A stretch of 58,943 nucleotides of DNA from Saprospiraceae bacterium (GTDB taxonomy: Bacteria; Bacteroidota; Bacteroidia; Chitinophagales; Saprospiraceae). Below are positions 1-8,888 of this stretch, piece by piece. The translations under genes and the position numbers were made by a program. Every line of letters starts with the position of its first letter. The first letter of the stretch is position 1. The stretch is taken from positions 1-58,943 of the forward strand of contig JAIBCI010000059.1 of assembly GCA_019694255.1 (NCBI GenBank), read 5' to 3'. The notes beneath the pieces were generated by a model that was not told where the DNA came from, searched no databases, and saw nothing but the letters and a program-made list of their open reading frames with translations.

Positions 1-160
1 ACTCAAAAATAATTATTCTCGAAACATATGAAAAGTTATTAAATCATTGAATTTCAATAGAATATGGCATCTTTTTTCTAATGGCGGTCATTAGAAATCT
101 TTTCCAATGACAATTCTGGGTTTAATTATTAGATCTTAAATTCGATCAGGCACAATCGAA

Positions 161-613
161 TTAAAATTCGACTGCAAGCCTTTTCTTTCGAATTCCTCTC
201 TTAATAATCTTGAAGCCCTCTTTTTTCAGTAATTCGGATTGATGTATTTCAGCACCCGGGAATTTGTCAATCAGGCTTCCGTCATCCCGAACAACCCTCC
301 AGTAGGGTGGTATTTTTTTTGCACCTTCTGCGCGTAGTTCTTCTGCATACTCCGAACAGATCCTCAGGAAAATACCTGTAGTCAGCGGGCAGGCATAATC
401 TGCATCGCAGGCTGCGGCAATCTTCCGGCGAAGGTCACTTAACATGATAATGCTCCCCTTCGGAATCGTCAGGAGTATTTTTTCAATGACGCGAGGAGTT
501 GGAATGACCATGCGATGCCCCCCGTACGTTTTGTTCCATTTTTCAGGTCCTTCTTCGATAACTGGATTTACTGGCTTATCCATTTTGATCTTCCAAGACA
601 CTTTAGATTTCAT
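161..613 (-). CDS. Alkyltransferase-like (ATL/MGMT-family) protein without catalytic Cys
   Basis: A 150-residue protein related to the DNA-binding domain of O6-alkylguanine-DNA alkyltransferase. The C-terminal half has the family layout: a helix-turn-helix part, then PPYWRVVRDDGSL near residues 102-114, then KFPG and LLKKEGF. In true alkyltransferases the equivalent motif is PCHRV with an acceptor cysteine. Here the cysteine position is Tyr, so direct alkyl transfer is unlikely. Known ATL proteins bind O6-alkylguanine and flag it for nucleotide excision repair; that role is inferred here. A basic N-terminal extension precedes the domain. The first Met (613) is used; Met11 (583) is an alternative. 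It lies 6 bp downstream of the glycosyltransferase on the same strand and may be co-transcribed. Confidence 0.8.
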   Translation of the reverse strand: MKSKVSWKIKMDKPVNPVIEEGPEKWNKTYGGHRMVIPTPRVIEKILLTIPKGSIIMLSDLRRKIAAACDADYACPLTTGIFLRICSEYAEELRAEGAKKIPPYWRVVRDDGSLIDKFPGAEIHQSELLKKEGFKIIKRGIRKKRLAVEF

Positions 614-619
614 GGCATG

Positions 620-1720
620 CTATTTTGTGTCATGATAAAGTTGATGGTACTCATGGATCAGTGTAGAGTTGTCAAATTTTTTTAGTTCTTCTTTCGCCTG
701 AATCTGAAATCCTGATCTCCATTGCGGATTATTTTGAATGTTCACTATTGCACCGGCTAGTTCTTCCGGTTGCAGGCAGTTTGCGTAAATGCCCGCTGCA
801 CCGGCAATCTCCTGCAATACCGAACCGCGATGGGCAATGACAGGAACATCTGAGGCCATTGCTTCTACGGCTGGAATTCCAAATCCTTCCATCAGACTGG
901 GATAAATCAGACCCAGGCTGTGTCGATAGAGCCAGGCAAGTGTAGGTGTATCTAGGTTGTGAAGAAATATAAACCATGGATCAAGCTCATGACGCCGGAC
1001 CGCTTCGATGAATGGTTGCATAAGTCTGCCACTTCCCACCATGACGACAGGCTGCCGATCTTCCCTGGACATCGTGCGATAAGCTTCAACAACACTGTTC
1101 AGATTTTTTCTTGGTCCGAAGGAAGACACACACAACCAGTACGACTTAGGAAGACTTAAAGGGAGTGTCTCATCGGTACAATGCACCTGCGCCTGATAAA
1201 AGACGGGATCGCAGTTCTGATAGATGACACGGATCTTCTGCTCATCAACGCGCAAGTATTTTTTGAGGTCATCGGCAGTATATTGACTTACACAAACGAT
1301 CCGATCGGCCGTATGTACCGCATGTCTGAGTTTGGCAGTATAAATCATTCGGTCGGCCATAGCATAGTCATGCTTTCGAGACATAAAAATGACATCGTGT
1401 ACCGTGACGATTTGACGATAATTCGGCCTGATCGAATGAAAGGGAAGTTCTGCACTCAGTCCATGGAGAATATCGCCCCGGCCAAGATTTCTGCCCAGCA
1501 TAAAAGTTCTGGCAAGTCCCAGTGGATTGGCATATTGGTGAATGCGATAAGAAGCATCTGTAAACTCTTTGAGATAGGGTGATGGTCCGTTATCGGGCGT
1601 AAGCAAGTGCCAGGTTTCAGCGGGATCATGCTGCTTCAGTCCGCGAAGCAACCATCGGCAATAATTACCCAAACCCGTCTGATTATAAAATAATCGCTTG
1701 GCTTCAAAATATACACTCAT
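620..1720 (-). CDS. Glycosyltransferase family 4 (GT-B) protein
   Basis: A 366-residue GT-B fold glycosyltransferase. The donor-binding C-terminal half has the retaining-enzyme signature EGFGIPAVEAMASDVPVIAH (the E-x7-E motif) and an LCVSSFGPRKNL nucleotide-sugar loop start. The N-terminal half has HGLSAELP and a TVHDVIF segment typical of GT4 mannosyl- or glucosyltransferases. It has no signal peptide, so it should act at the cytoplasmic face on cell-surface glycans. Substrate cannot be read from sequence. It stands apart from any polysaccharide cluster, with the ATL-like gene downstream and the aminotransferase divergent 49 bp away. Confidence 0.88.
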   Translation of the reverse strand: MSVYFEAKRLFYNQTGLGNYCRWLLRGLKQHDPAETWHLLTPDNGPSPYLKEFTDASYRIHQYANPLGLARTFMLGRNLGRGDILHGLSAELPFHSIRPNYRQIVTVHDVIFMSRKHDYAMADRMIYTAKLRHAVHTADRIVCVSQYTADDLKKYLRVDEQKIRVIYQNCDPVFYQAQVHCTDETLPLSLPKSYWLCVSSFGPRKNLNSVVEAYRTMSREDRQPVVMVGSGRLMQPFIEAVRRHELDPWFIFLHNLDTPTLAWLYRHSLGLIYPSLMEGFGIPAVEAMASDVPVIAHRGSVLQEIAGAAGIYANCLQPEELAGAIVNIQNNPQWRSGFQIQAKEELKKFDNSTLIHEYHQLYHDTK

Positions 1721-1769
1721 TCTGCGGTTAAAGGTAGCAATAGTTGTTTATTGAAATTACCTTTGGCCC
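1721..1769. promoter_or_regulatory. Divergent 49-bp promoter region
   Basis: This spacer must carry both promoters of the divergent pair. On the plus strand TACCTTTG (1758-1765) matches the Bacteroidota -7 consensus TAnnTTTG and ends 4 nt before the aminotransferase ATG. On the minus strand TACCTTTA (1736 down to 1729) is a one-mismatch match ending 8 nt before the glycosyltransferase ATG. No convincing -33 TTTG is seen. Such short distances predict leaderless or near-leaderless mRNAs (inference). Confidence 0.5.
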
Positions 1770-2954
1770 ATGTCACAAACTACAACAGGATCCGAACTCA
1801 AATCACTTTTTCTACTTGATCCCTCGATCACTTATTTGAATTACGGATCATTTGGTGCCTGCCCGCGCGAAATATTTGAAGCGTATCAGGGATATCAGCT
1901 TGAGCTCGAGCGTGAGCCGGTTCATTTTATTACTCGCGCTGGTATGGAATATGCCGCCCGTTCAAGAAAGGAGCTCGCAGGTTATTTGCATTGCGATGCG
2001 GATGATATCGTGTGGACAATGAATCCATCCTATGCGGTCAATATCATTGCCAAGAGCTTCGCGCTGTCGCCTGGAGATGAGATCCTTGCTACCGATCTGG
2101 AGTATGGCGCTTGCGACAAGACCTGGGATTATTATTGTGAGAAGGCGGGGGCAAAATATCGCCGTCAAAAAATTAATCTGCCGGTGCAGGATGCTCAGCA
2201 AATTGTTGAAGATCTTTTTAAAGGATTCGGGCCCAGGACCAGGCTGGTCTTTGTGAGTCACCTGACGTCTTCGACGGGCATGATCCTTCCCGTCCACGAT
2301 ATTGTGCGCGAGGCACACCGCCGCGGCGTCCCCTGCTTTGTAGATGGCGCCCATGCGCCAGGGCAGATAGGCCTAGATATTACTACGCTTGATGCGGACA
2401 TGTATGTTGGTGCCTGCCATAAGTGGATGCTCAGTCCCAAGGGTTGCTCTTTTCTCTACGTGCGCCGCAGTCTTCAGGACACCATAGATCCGTTGATCAT
2501 TTCCTGGGGCTACAAGGCAATGTTTCCAGGACCTTCCCGATTTCAGGATTATCATATGGTGCAGGGTACCCGGGATTACTCGGCATTCCTGACCGTCCCA
2601 CACTGCCTTGAATTTATGCGCAAGTATCAATGGGATAGGGTGCGAAGTCATTGCCGCGCCATGGTGCGCTCGAATGCCACCCGATTTTTTCAATTGCTTG
2701 AATCCGATCCGATCTGCCCGATTGATGAGGAATTCATCGCCCAGATGCTGAGTATTCCCATTCGATGTGCTGAACCTGAATTGCTCTACAAGAAGTTGTT
2801 TGAAAAATATAATATCGAAATACCCGTCATGCGCCAGGATGACCGTGTCTACTTGCGGTATTCCATTAATGCATTTAATCAGCAGGAAGATCTCGACAGA
2901 CTTTACGACGCCCTGTTGGAGATTAAAAAGGAGGGGCAATTATTGGAATTATGA
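1770..2954 (+). CDS. Aminotransferase class V-fold PLP enzyme
   Basis: A 394-residue fold-type I PLP enzyme of the class V / isopenicillin N epimerase-like group. The PLP-binding Lys is K218 in GACHKWML; D192 and H195 in DGAHAPGQ are the residues that stack on or pair with the cofactor. NYGSFGACPREI near the N-terminus and SHLTSSTGMILPV are family motifs. The C-terminus carries the usual small domain ending in YNIEIPV and VYLRYSINAFN. Likely a cytosolic amino-acid lyase, desulfurase or aminotransferase; substrate unknown. The last codons and stop merge into the 7-bp rhythmic repeat that follows. Confidence 0.88.
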   Translation: MSQTTTGSELKSLFLLDPSITYLNYGSFGACPREIFEAYQGYQLELEREPVHFITRAGMEYAARSRKELAGYLHCDADDIVWTMNPSYAVNIIAKSFALSPGDEILATDLEYGACDKTWDYYCEKAGAKYRRQKINLPVQDAQQIVEDLFKGFGPRTRLVFVSHLTSSTGMILPVHDIVREAHRRGVPCFVDGAHAPGQIGLDITTLDADMYVGACHKWMLSPKGCSFLYVRRSLQDTIDPLIISWGYKAMFPGPSRFQDYHMVQGTRDYSAFLTVPHCLEFMRKYQWDRVRSHCRAMVRSNATRFFQLLESDPICPIDEEFIAQMLSIPIRCAEPELLYKKLFEKYNIEIPVMRQDDRVYLRYSINAFNQQEDLDRLYDALLEIKKEGQLLEL

Positions 2955-3125
2955 ATTGTGAGTCGCGAGACGTGAGTCAAGAGTCGGGTGTTACGAGTCA
3001 AGCGTCGCGAGCCTGTCCCGTGAATGTAGTGATTGGGATCGAGCGTCGAGCGTCGCGAGTCAAGAATTGTTAGCCTGTCCCGAGAATGAAGTTTTCGGTA
3101 TCGAGCATCGTGAGTCGTGTGTCAA
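2951..3125. repeat. Heptad-rhythm intergenic repeat
   Basis: From 2958 the sequence reads as consecutive 7-mers: gtgagtc, gcgagac, gtgagtc, aagagtc, gggtgtt, acgagtc, aagcgtc, gcgagcc. A longer direct repeat follows: GCCTGTCCCG at 3011 and again at 3073 (62-bp period), each followed by GAATG and then ATCGAGC. This is the reverse-complement orientation of the GACTCGC heptads at 5.0-6.0 kb. The aminotransferase TGA lies inside its first units. Confidence 0.75.
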
Positions 3126-3162
3126 TGGTAAAATAGACAGTATTCAGTTGAATATGAAAATA

Positions 3163-3250
3163 ATTCATAACTCATCATTCATAACTCATCATTCATAACT
3201 CATCATTCATAACTCATCATTCATAACTCATCATTCATAACTCATCATTC
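3163..3250. repeat. Six tandem copies of a 14-bp unit
   Basis: ATAACTCATCATTC is repeated six times without change from 3167 to 3250, with a 4-bp partial copy before it. The 14-mer is itself two heptads (actcatc, attcata). Related diverged copies occur at 4847-4874, 5994-6020 and 36762-36796. From 3251 to the M23 gene I see no gene, only unremarkable AT-rich sequence. Confidence 0.95.
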
Positions 3251-3442
3251 AACATGTTTTCTACTGGAAAAAATAAAATCCCATGATGAGCGCAGGCTAC
3301 ATCCTGCTTTCGAGCGGGTCTTTATTTTGGGGAGTCTGATGTAGGTGGGAGAATTGATGTATAGTATTTCAAAAAGTATTTATTTTGATGTATAAAGCAG
3401 CATATCAGCCAATTGAATCCTCTTATTCTTAAAACCTGCAAT

Positions 3443-4831
3443 ATGTCAAAAAATAAGCTATTCTTCTTCTGCGCCACAATCTTAATGTTGGCGCATAGCG
3501 TTTGGGCTCAGGTACTTCCAACAGAAGAACCTACCTATGAAAATAATGCCCTTCATCCGTGTATTACAAACGAGGAATATGATGTCATCGATCAACGTAT
3601 TGCCCAGAATCTTAAACGCTTGAAAATCATAATCCCAAATACCCCTTTCTTCAAAGTTTCGCTGGCCTGGCCACTGAAACCAAGCGATAGCCTCAAAGAT
3701 TGCAGCTATTACAGGATTTCAGCCTATGTTGATCATAACACAAGTTCCGGTGCATTTCAGGATTACAATTGTGGAACCAATACCTATGATGCCCATAAGG
3801 GAACGGATATTTCGATCTGGCCCTACAATTTTTACAAGATGGATCACAACTTAGTGGAAGTTGTAGCCGCGGCTTCAGGAACAATTGTCGACAAGCACGA
3901 AGGAGAGTTTGATAAAAATTGTGCCTCAACCAGTATGCTGGCAAATTATCTGGTCATCAAGCATGAAGATGGTTCACAGGTCTTGTATTTCCACATGAAA
4001 AAAAATTCACTTACCGCTAAAGGCATCGGTGATAAGATACTGGCAGGTGAGCATGTAGGATTTGTAGGAAGCTCTGGCAACTCATCCGGCCCGCATTTGC
4101 ATTTTGAAGTTTGGTCTGGATCAACTTCGGCAACACTGATTGATCCTTTTGCGGGAACTTGTAACAAATTGAATAATACAAGCTGGTGGGAAATGCAAAA
4201 ACCTTACAATGAAACTACTTTGGTAAAAGTCTCCACTAATACTACAGATATAGTTATTCCTGCTTGTCCGGGTACAGAAATACCCAATGAATCAAGAATA
4301 TTTAAAATACCCTTCCAGGGCTCAGGACTTCCAGCCGGATTTGCCAAATTCTATATTTTCATACGCAACGAAGTCAACGGCATGACCGGCGATATGCAGA
4401 TTCTAAACCCGGACCGAACCTTGTTTGCAAGCTGGACCTATTCCAGCACCATGGACAGCAAAACAAGAATTCAGGGATGGTCTAAAAAACTACCTACCGC
4501 AGATGGAAGATATTATTTCAGAGCAAGCTATAATGGGCAAATTTGTGAAGATAGTTTTGAAATTAGAGGACCGCTAAACAGCTCGAATATCAAACCCTTC
4601 GAAGACCTTCACGTACGTCCCAATCCGGTTACCGACAAATTATGTATTGATTTAGAAAATTACCAGGGTGTTTGGTTCGATATGTATGAGATAACCGGTC
4701 GGAAAATACTAAGTACGAAAATAATGGAAGCTCATACCGAAATTCACCCAGCATTAAAATCAGGAATTTACTTTATTGAATTTCATAACGAATCTGGTTT
4801 TCACAAGTCAGAAAAAGTTCTGGTGGAGTAA
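3443..4831 (+). CDS. Secreted M23 metallopeptidase with T9SS sorting domain
   Basis: A 462-residue exported peptidase. The ATG at 3443 is preferred over an upstream in-frame TTG (3413) because it directly precedes a signal peptide ending in VWAQ. The M23 (LytM) domain has the zinc motif HKGTD (H118, D122), H184 in LYFHMKK and HLHFEV (H218, H220) after GSSGNSSGP. M23 enzymes cleave peptidoglycan cross-links or other glycyl bonds, so a cell-wall or secreted lytic role is likely. The last ~70 residues are a Por-secretion tail: RPNPVTDKLCIDL, a MYEITGRKI turn, SGIYFIEF and a basic/hydrophobic end, so T9SS export is expected. All four zinc-site residues are present. Confidence 0.9.
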   Translation: MSKNKLFFFCATILMLAHSVWAQVLPTEEPTYENNALHPCITNEEYDVIDQRIAQNLKRLKIIIPNTPFFKVSLAWPLKPSDSLKDCSYYRISAYVDHNTSSGAFQDYNCGTNTYDAHKGTDISIWPYNFYKMDHNLVEVVAAASGTIVDKHEGEFDKNCASTSMLANYLVIKHEDGSQVLYFHMKKNSLTAKGIGDKILAGEHVGFVGSSGNSSGPHLHFEVWSGSTSATLIDPFAGTCNKLNNTSWWEMQKPYNETTLVKVSTNTTDIVIPACPGTEIPNESRIFKIPFQGSGLPAGFAKFYIFIRNEVNGMTGDMQILNPDRTLFASWTYSSTMDSKTRIQGWSKKLPTADGRYYFRASYNGQICEDSFEIRGPLNSSNIKPFEDLHVRPNPVTDKLCIDLENYQGVWFDMYEITGRKILSTKIMEAHTEIHPALKSGIYFIEFHNESGFHKSEKVLVE

Positions 4832-4846
4832 GTCCTTGTGGAAGTA

Positions 4847-4874
4847 TGAATTATGAGTTATGAATTGTAAGACT
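4847..4874. repeat. Short heptad run after the M23 gene
   Basis: Four consecutive 7-mers: tgaatta, tgagtta, tgaattg, taagact. This is the complement-strand form of the 14-bp unit at 3167-3250, beginning 15 nt after the M23 stop codon. Confidence 0.6.
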
Positions 4875-4989
4875 TTCATCATGTTCGTTGCGTGTACCTC
4901 AAGTTGAACTGACAATGTCTTATTGTGCTAAGCGAAATCCTAATTATTTAGAGGATCTTCGATAATTTGTCCTAGCCTGAAATAAGTTG

Positions 4990-5880
4990 ACCACGGGACA
5001 GACTCTCAATAATAGTAAGCAGTAAGTAGTCAATAGCCAAGTACGTTGATTACCCATAAAATAGAATTATGAATATTCTTCGAGCACAGCGAAATCCTCG
5101 CGACTCCCGACTCACAATAAGAGTAAAGAGTAAGTAGTCAATAGCCAAGTACGTTGATTACCCATAAAATAGAATTATGAATATTCTTCGAGCACAGCGA
5201 AATCCTCGCGACTCCCGACTCACAATAAGAGTAAAGAGTAAGTAGTCAATAGCCAAGTACGTTGATTACCCATAAAATAGAATTATGAATATTCTTCGAG
5301 CACAGCGAAAACCTCGCGACTCCCGACTCACAATAAGAGTAAAGAGTAAGTAGTCAATAGTCAAGTACGTTGATTACTCATAAAATAGAATTATGAAAAT
5401 TCTTCGAGCACAGCGAAAACCTCGCGACTCGCGACTCACAATAAGAGTAAAGAGTAAGTAGTCAATAGCCAAGTACGTTGATTACCCATAAAATAGAATT
5501 ATGAATATTCTTCGAGCACAGCGAAATCCTCGCGACTCCCGACTCGCGACTCACAATAAGAGTAAAGAGTAAGTAGTCAATAGCCAAGTACGTTGATTAC
5601 TCATAAAATAGAATTATGAAAATTCTTCGAGCACAGCGAAAACCTCGCGACTCGCGACTCACAATAAGAGTAAAGAGTAAGTAGTCAATAGCCAAGTACG
5701 TTGATTACCCATAAAATAGAATTATGAATATTCTTCGAGCACAGCGAAATCCTCGCGACTCCCGACTCGCGACTCACAATAAGAGTAAAGAGTAAGTAGT
5801 CAATAGTCAAGTACGTTGATTACCCATAAAATAGAATTATGAATATTCTTCGAGCACAGCGAAAACCTAGCGACTCGCGA
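4990..5880. repeat. Tandem array of 108/115-bp units, eight copies
   Basis: The marker GTACGTTGATTA occurs at 5041, 5149, 5257, 5365, 5473, 5588, 5696 and 5811. Spacings are 108, 108, 108, 108, 115, 108 and 115 bp. The 115-bp units carry one extra 7-mer (CGCGACT type) in the GACTCGC/GACTCCC part. Each unit contains a GTAAGTAGTCAATAG segment, AATAGAATTATGAA, CTTCGAGCACAGCGAAA and a GACTC-heptad segment. Copies differ at few positions (CCC/CTC, AATATTC/AAATTC, AAATCC/AAACC). No convincing ORF spans it. There are no unique spacers, so it is not a CRISPR array. Confidence 0.95.
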
Positions 5881-6020
5881 CTCGCGACTTGATCATATAT
5901 AATTCCTTTATGACTCGCGACTGACGACTCGCGACTCACGACTTCATCATACATAGTTCCTTTATAACTCGCGACTCCCAACTCGCGACTCGCGACTTCA
6001 TCATTCATAGTTCATAACTC
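5866..6020. repeat. 54-bp tandem repeat overlapping the RsmB-like stop codon
   Basis: GACTT followed by an ATCAT/ATA core recurs at 5886, 5940 and 5994, exactly 54 bp apart, which is half of the 108-bp unit next door. Between the cores lie GACTCGC-type heptads. The third copy runs into the 3' end of the minus-strand methyltransferase gene, and its stop and last codons lie inside the repeat. Confidence 0.85.
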
Positions 6021-7236
6021 TATTCATTTTCGCAATAAAAAAACCGTCTGTACCGTGTTCGGAGGGCCAGAGGCTGATGCTTTGAGCGAGTTTGAATTCG
6101 GGATGCTCTGCCAGGAAAGTATCGATCTGTTGCTGGTTTTCACCAGGGAGGATACTGCAGGTCGCATAGATGAGTTGTCCTCCGGGCTTCACCATGCGGC
6201 TGTACTGTCGAAGGATCTCGCGCTGCTGATCCATGATACGAACAATGCGTTCAGGATCCATCTTGTATTTGGCGTCGGGGTTGCGTCGCCATACGCCGAT
6301 GCCGCTGCAGGGCACATCGAGCAATACCCGGTCTGCAGAGGCTTCAAGTCTCTTGATCACTTTGGAGGAGTCGATGACGCGTGTCTCGATAATTTGTACA
6401 TCATTCCGCCGCGCGCGTTTTTTAAGTTCTGCGAGTTTCCATTCTTCGGTATCGAGAGCGATGATACGGCCTTTATTTTGCATTAGGGCGGCCAAGTGGA
6501 GTGACTTGCCACCCGCGCCAGCGCAGGCATCGATGACCTTCATACCTGGCTGAGGAGCCAGCATTTCGGCAACTTTCTGCGAGGCACTGTCCTGCATTTC
6601 AAAAAATCCCGATTTGAAAAAATCGGTGGTAAACAGGCTTTTGGTAGAATGAACCTCAATGGCTGTGGAGCTGCCTTCTACGGCGGTACATTCGATTCCG
6701 GATTCGCGAAGTCGTTGGATGAGTTTGTCGCGTGACAATTTGAGGGTATTGGTCCGAAGGATCACCGGAGGCCTCTCGTTGAGCGAATGCAGTTCTGTCG
6801 ACCAGCGTGCGCCGAGTTGCTGTTCGCAATAATGATCCAGTTCGTCGGGCACGGATTCATGCAAAGACCTTTGGCGTTCTGCTTCATTCAATCTTTGCTG
6901 AATTTCGGGCCAGTCATTATCTGTGGTGGACATCCATGGTTCGCGCGAAATGCCGTTGGTCAACAGGTAAATAGAGATGATCCGCAGCCAGTCATGGTTA
7001 TCTCCTGCAGCGTAGGCCAGTCGCCGGTAATATCGCACAATATCATAGAATGAGGTTGCGATAAAGGCCCTGTCTCTGGCGCCGAGCACGCGGTTGCTGC
7101 GAAAGGTCTTTTCCAGTACCCTATCCGCGTACTTTCCTTCCTCAAATACTTCTTTGAGGGCAGTACTCAGATACCCGATCAGCACGGCATGAATGCGTGC
7201 AGGTGGATTTTTTTTGTTAGCTTCTTTCTCGGACAT
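6001..7236 (-). CDS. RsmB/NOP2-family rRNA (cytosine-C5) methyltransferase
   Basis: A 411-residue S-adenosylmethionine-dependent RNA m5C methyltransferase. An N-terminal NusB-like/RNA-binding part (residues ~1-200) precedes the Rossmann domain. SAM motif I is DACAGAGGKS (236-245). Motif IV is DVPCSGIG with C310, and motif VI is TCSILPGEN with C360, the catalytic and product-release cysteines of this family. It would modify rRNA (16S C967 in E. coli RsmB), but position specificity is not certain; RsmF-like or tRNA activity is possible. The C-terminal residues VMNYE and the TGA are encoded within the neighbouring heptad/54-bp repeat. Confidence 0.88.
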   Translation of the reverse strand: MSEKEANKKNPPARIHAVLIGYLSTALKEVFEEGKYADRVLEKTFRSNRVLGARDRAFIATSFYDIVRYYRRLAYAAGDNHDWLRIISIYLLTNGISREPWMSTTDNDWPEIQQRLNEAERQRSLHESVPDELDHYCEQQLGARWSTELHSLNERPPVILRTNTLKLSRDKLIQRLRESGIECTAVEGSSTAIEVHSTKSLFTTDFFKSGFFEMQDSASQKVAEMLAPQPGMKVIDACAGAGGKSLHLAALMQNKGRIIALDTEEWKLAELKKRARRNDVQIIETRVIDSSKVIKRLEASADRVLLDVPCSGIGVWRRNPDAKYKMDPERIVRIMDQQREILRQYSRMVKPGGQLIYATCSILPGENQQQIDTFLAEHPEFKLAQSISLWPSEHGTDGFFIAKMNRVMNYE

Positions 7237-7739
7237 TGACTCAATTATGGGATAGGGTAAAGTACGCTTCGCATTGAATTGTATTGAGCGGTAAAATTAA
7301 ACAATTGCCAGTAGTCGGACGGACTGTTCGGGACGGATTGCTGATGTTTATTCTGAGAAATAGAAAAGTTATTATTGCATCAATATTTTAATTTGTTCAT
7401 TGGTTATCAAACAAATCCTTTATTCAGTCAAAGTATCGTATCAGAATTATTATTGACCAACATTAATATGTGTTTTACATATGATTGGGAAACTAAAGGT
7501 TCAATTCAAATTAACTTTTCGATACTAAACGCTTACATTCTATGTTGTTTTCTGTATATAGGTGAATCGAAAAAAATGATTTTGAGAATCAATGTTTGAG
7601 AAATAAAATAAATACCCTTGCGCTTCGCTTATAAAAATCATTTCAATTTTAGTCTCAGCCTGAAACGATCATTGATGATTATTGAATTTGGTTTTTAGGA
7701 TACAAAAATTTATTTGATCTTTAGGGTGGGATTAGTGTC
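7237..7739. other. AT-rich intergenic region, no gene recognised
   Basis: About 500 bp between the divergent methyltransferase and AraC-type genes. One 74-codon plus-strand ORF (7375-7599) has no recognisable domain and AT-driven composition, so it is not called. No clear TAnnTTTG box next to either start, no stem-loop and no heptad repeat was seen. Confidence 0.5.
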
Positions 7740-8888
7740 ATGGCGGATTTTAATAATATAGCCTCCATATTGCTGCTGCTGGGAGCGGGGCAGGGTATTT
7801 TTTTTAGTTTGATCTTATTTGGTTGGGCCAAAAGTAACCGAAGAGCTTACCGTTGGCTGGGTTCATTTCTGATTTTGTTTTCACTGAGCATGATCGGGAC
7901 AGTGCTTTATGATCAAAGGGTGGTGTTGATTTATCCTCATTTGGGTCTTGTCAGTGCTCCATTGGGCACTGCGATGGGATTTATGCTCTACCTCTATGTC
8001 AAGGAATTGACTGAAAAGGATTACCGGTTCGTTGGATGGCAATGGCTTCATCTTTTGCCTGCTCTGGTATCACTGATTATTTTGACGCCATTCTACTTGC
8101 TCCCTGTCGACCAAAAGAAAACAGCGATGGAGGCCAGTTACGCTGGTTTTCCGATGCTCTGGAAAATAAATTTTATATTCTCAACCGCGGTGAATTCAAT
8201 ATACATCATCGCGACTATTTTGACGGTCACGCGACATGAACGCCATATCAGACAGCTCTATTCCAATACCGTCAACCGGTCCTTAATATGGGTCAGACAT
8301 TTTTTAATGGCTGGCGTATCAACTTTTTTCATATGCATTCTGATGTCCATGTTTGACATAGCCAGAGCAGATACCATCTCCAACCTGATGTTTTCATTTG
8401 TTATTTATGTAATGGGATATCGGGCGCTCCGGCAACCTGAGATTTTTAATGACCTGCCGGCACAGGTAGTGGAGTCTACCGATGAACCGGCGATCATCAG
8501 GATTCCGGTCAAGTATGGCAAATCAGGACTCAATGAAGACAAGGCGCCGGTACTGATCTGTGAATTGGACAGACTCATGTCAGAAGAAAAGTTATTTCTG
8601 GATCCCGAACTTACCCTATTAGAGCTTAGCCAACGTCTGGGTATTCCCGCCCATCAGGCCTCCCAACTTTTGAATCAACATAAAGGGCAGACCTTCTTCG
8701 ACTTTATCAACAGTCAACGGGTGGCGTACTTCAAAACGGCGATTGTGAATCCGGCAAATGGCCATCTCTCGCTGCTGGCCATTGCGTTGGAAAGTGGCTT
8801 TAATTCCAAGGCAGCCTTTAATTCCGTATTTAAAAGAGTCACCGGAATGACTCCTTCTCAATATAAATATTCTATGACTGGCCGCTGA
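7740..8888 (+). CDS. Membrane-anchored AraC-family transcriptional regulator
   Basis: A 382-residue protein with about seven hydrophobic segments in residues 1-230 followed by a C-terminal AraC/XylS double helix-turn-helix domain (~280-380). The second HTH has the family pattern LAIALESGFNSKAAFNSVFK followed by TGMTPSQYK. Proteins of this layout are common in Bacteroidota; the membrane part probably senses a signal and the HTH controls nearby genes. The likely target is the fatty acid hydroxylase gene 148 bp downstream on the same strand (inference). No phosphorylation domain is present. Confidence 0.88.
   Translation: MADFNNIASILLLLGAGQGIFFSLILFGWAKSNRRAYRWLGSFLILFSLSMIGTVLYDQRVVLIYPHLGLVSAPLGTAMGFMLYLYVKELTEKDYRFVGWQWLHLLPALVSLIILTPFYLLPVDQKKTAMEASYAGFPMLWKINFIFSTAVNSIYIIATILTVTRHERHIRQLYSNTVNRSLIWVRHFLMAGVSTFFICILMSMFDIARADTISNLMFSFVIYVMGYRALRQPEIFNDLPAQVVESTDEPAIIRIPVKYGKSGLNEDKAPVLICELDRLMSEEKLFLDPELTLLELSQRLGIPAHQASQLLNQHKGQTFFDFINSQRVAYFKTAIVNPANGHLSLLAIALESGFNSKAAFNSVFKRVTGMTPSQYKYSMTGR

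Noticed and set aside
1181-1582. 133-codon plus-strand ORF
   Set aside because: Antisense shadow of the glycosyltransferase.
4990-5880. CRISPR-like periodic array
   Set aside because: The whole 108/115-bp unit is repeated; there are no unique spacers and no cas genes.
5820-6008. 62-codon minus-strand ORF with an 18-residue repeat
   Set aside because: It translates the 54-bp repeat and overlaps the RsmB-like stop; no sign of selection for protein.
7375-7599. 74-codon ORF in the spacer before the AraC-type gene
   Set aside because: AT-rich, no domain, no good start context; likely chance.
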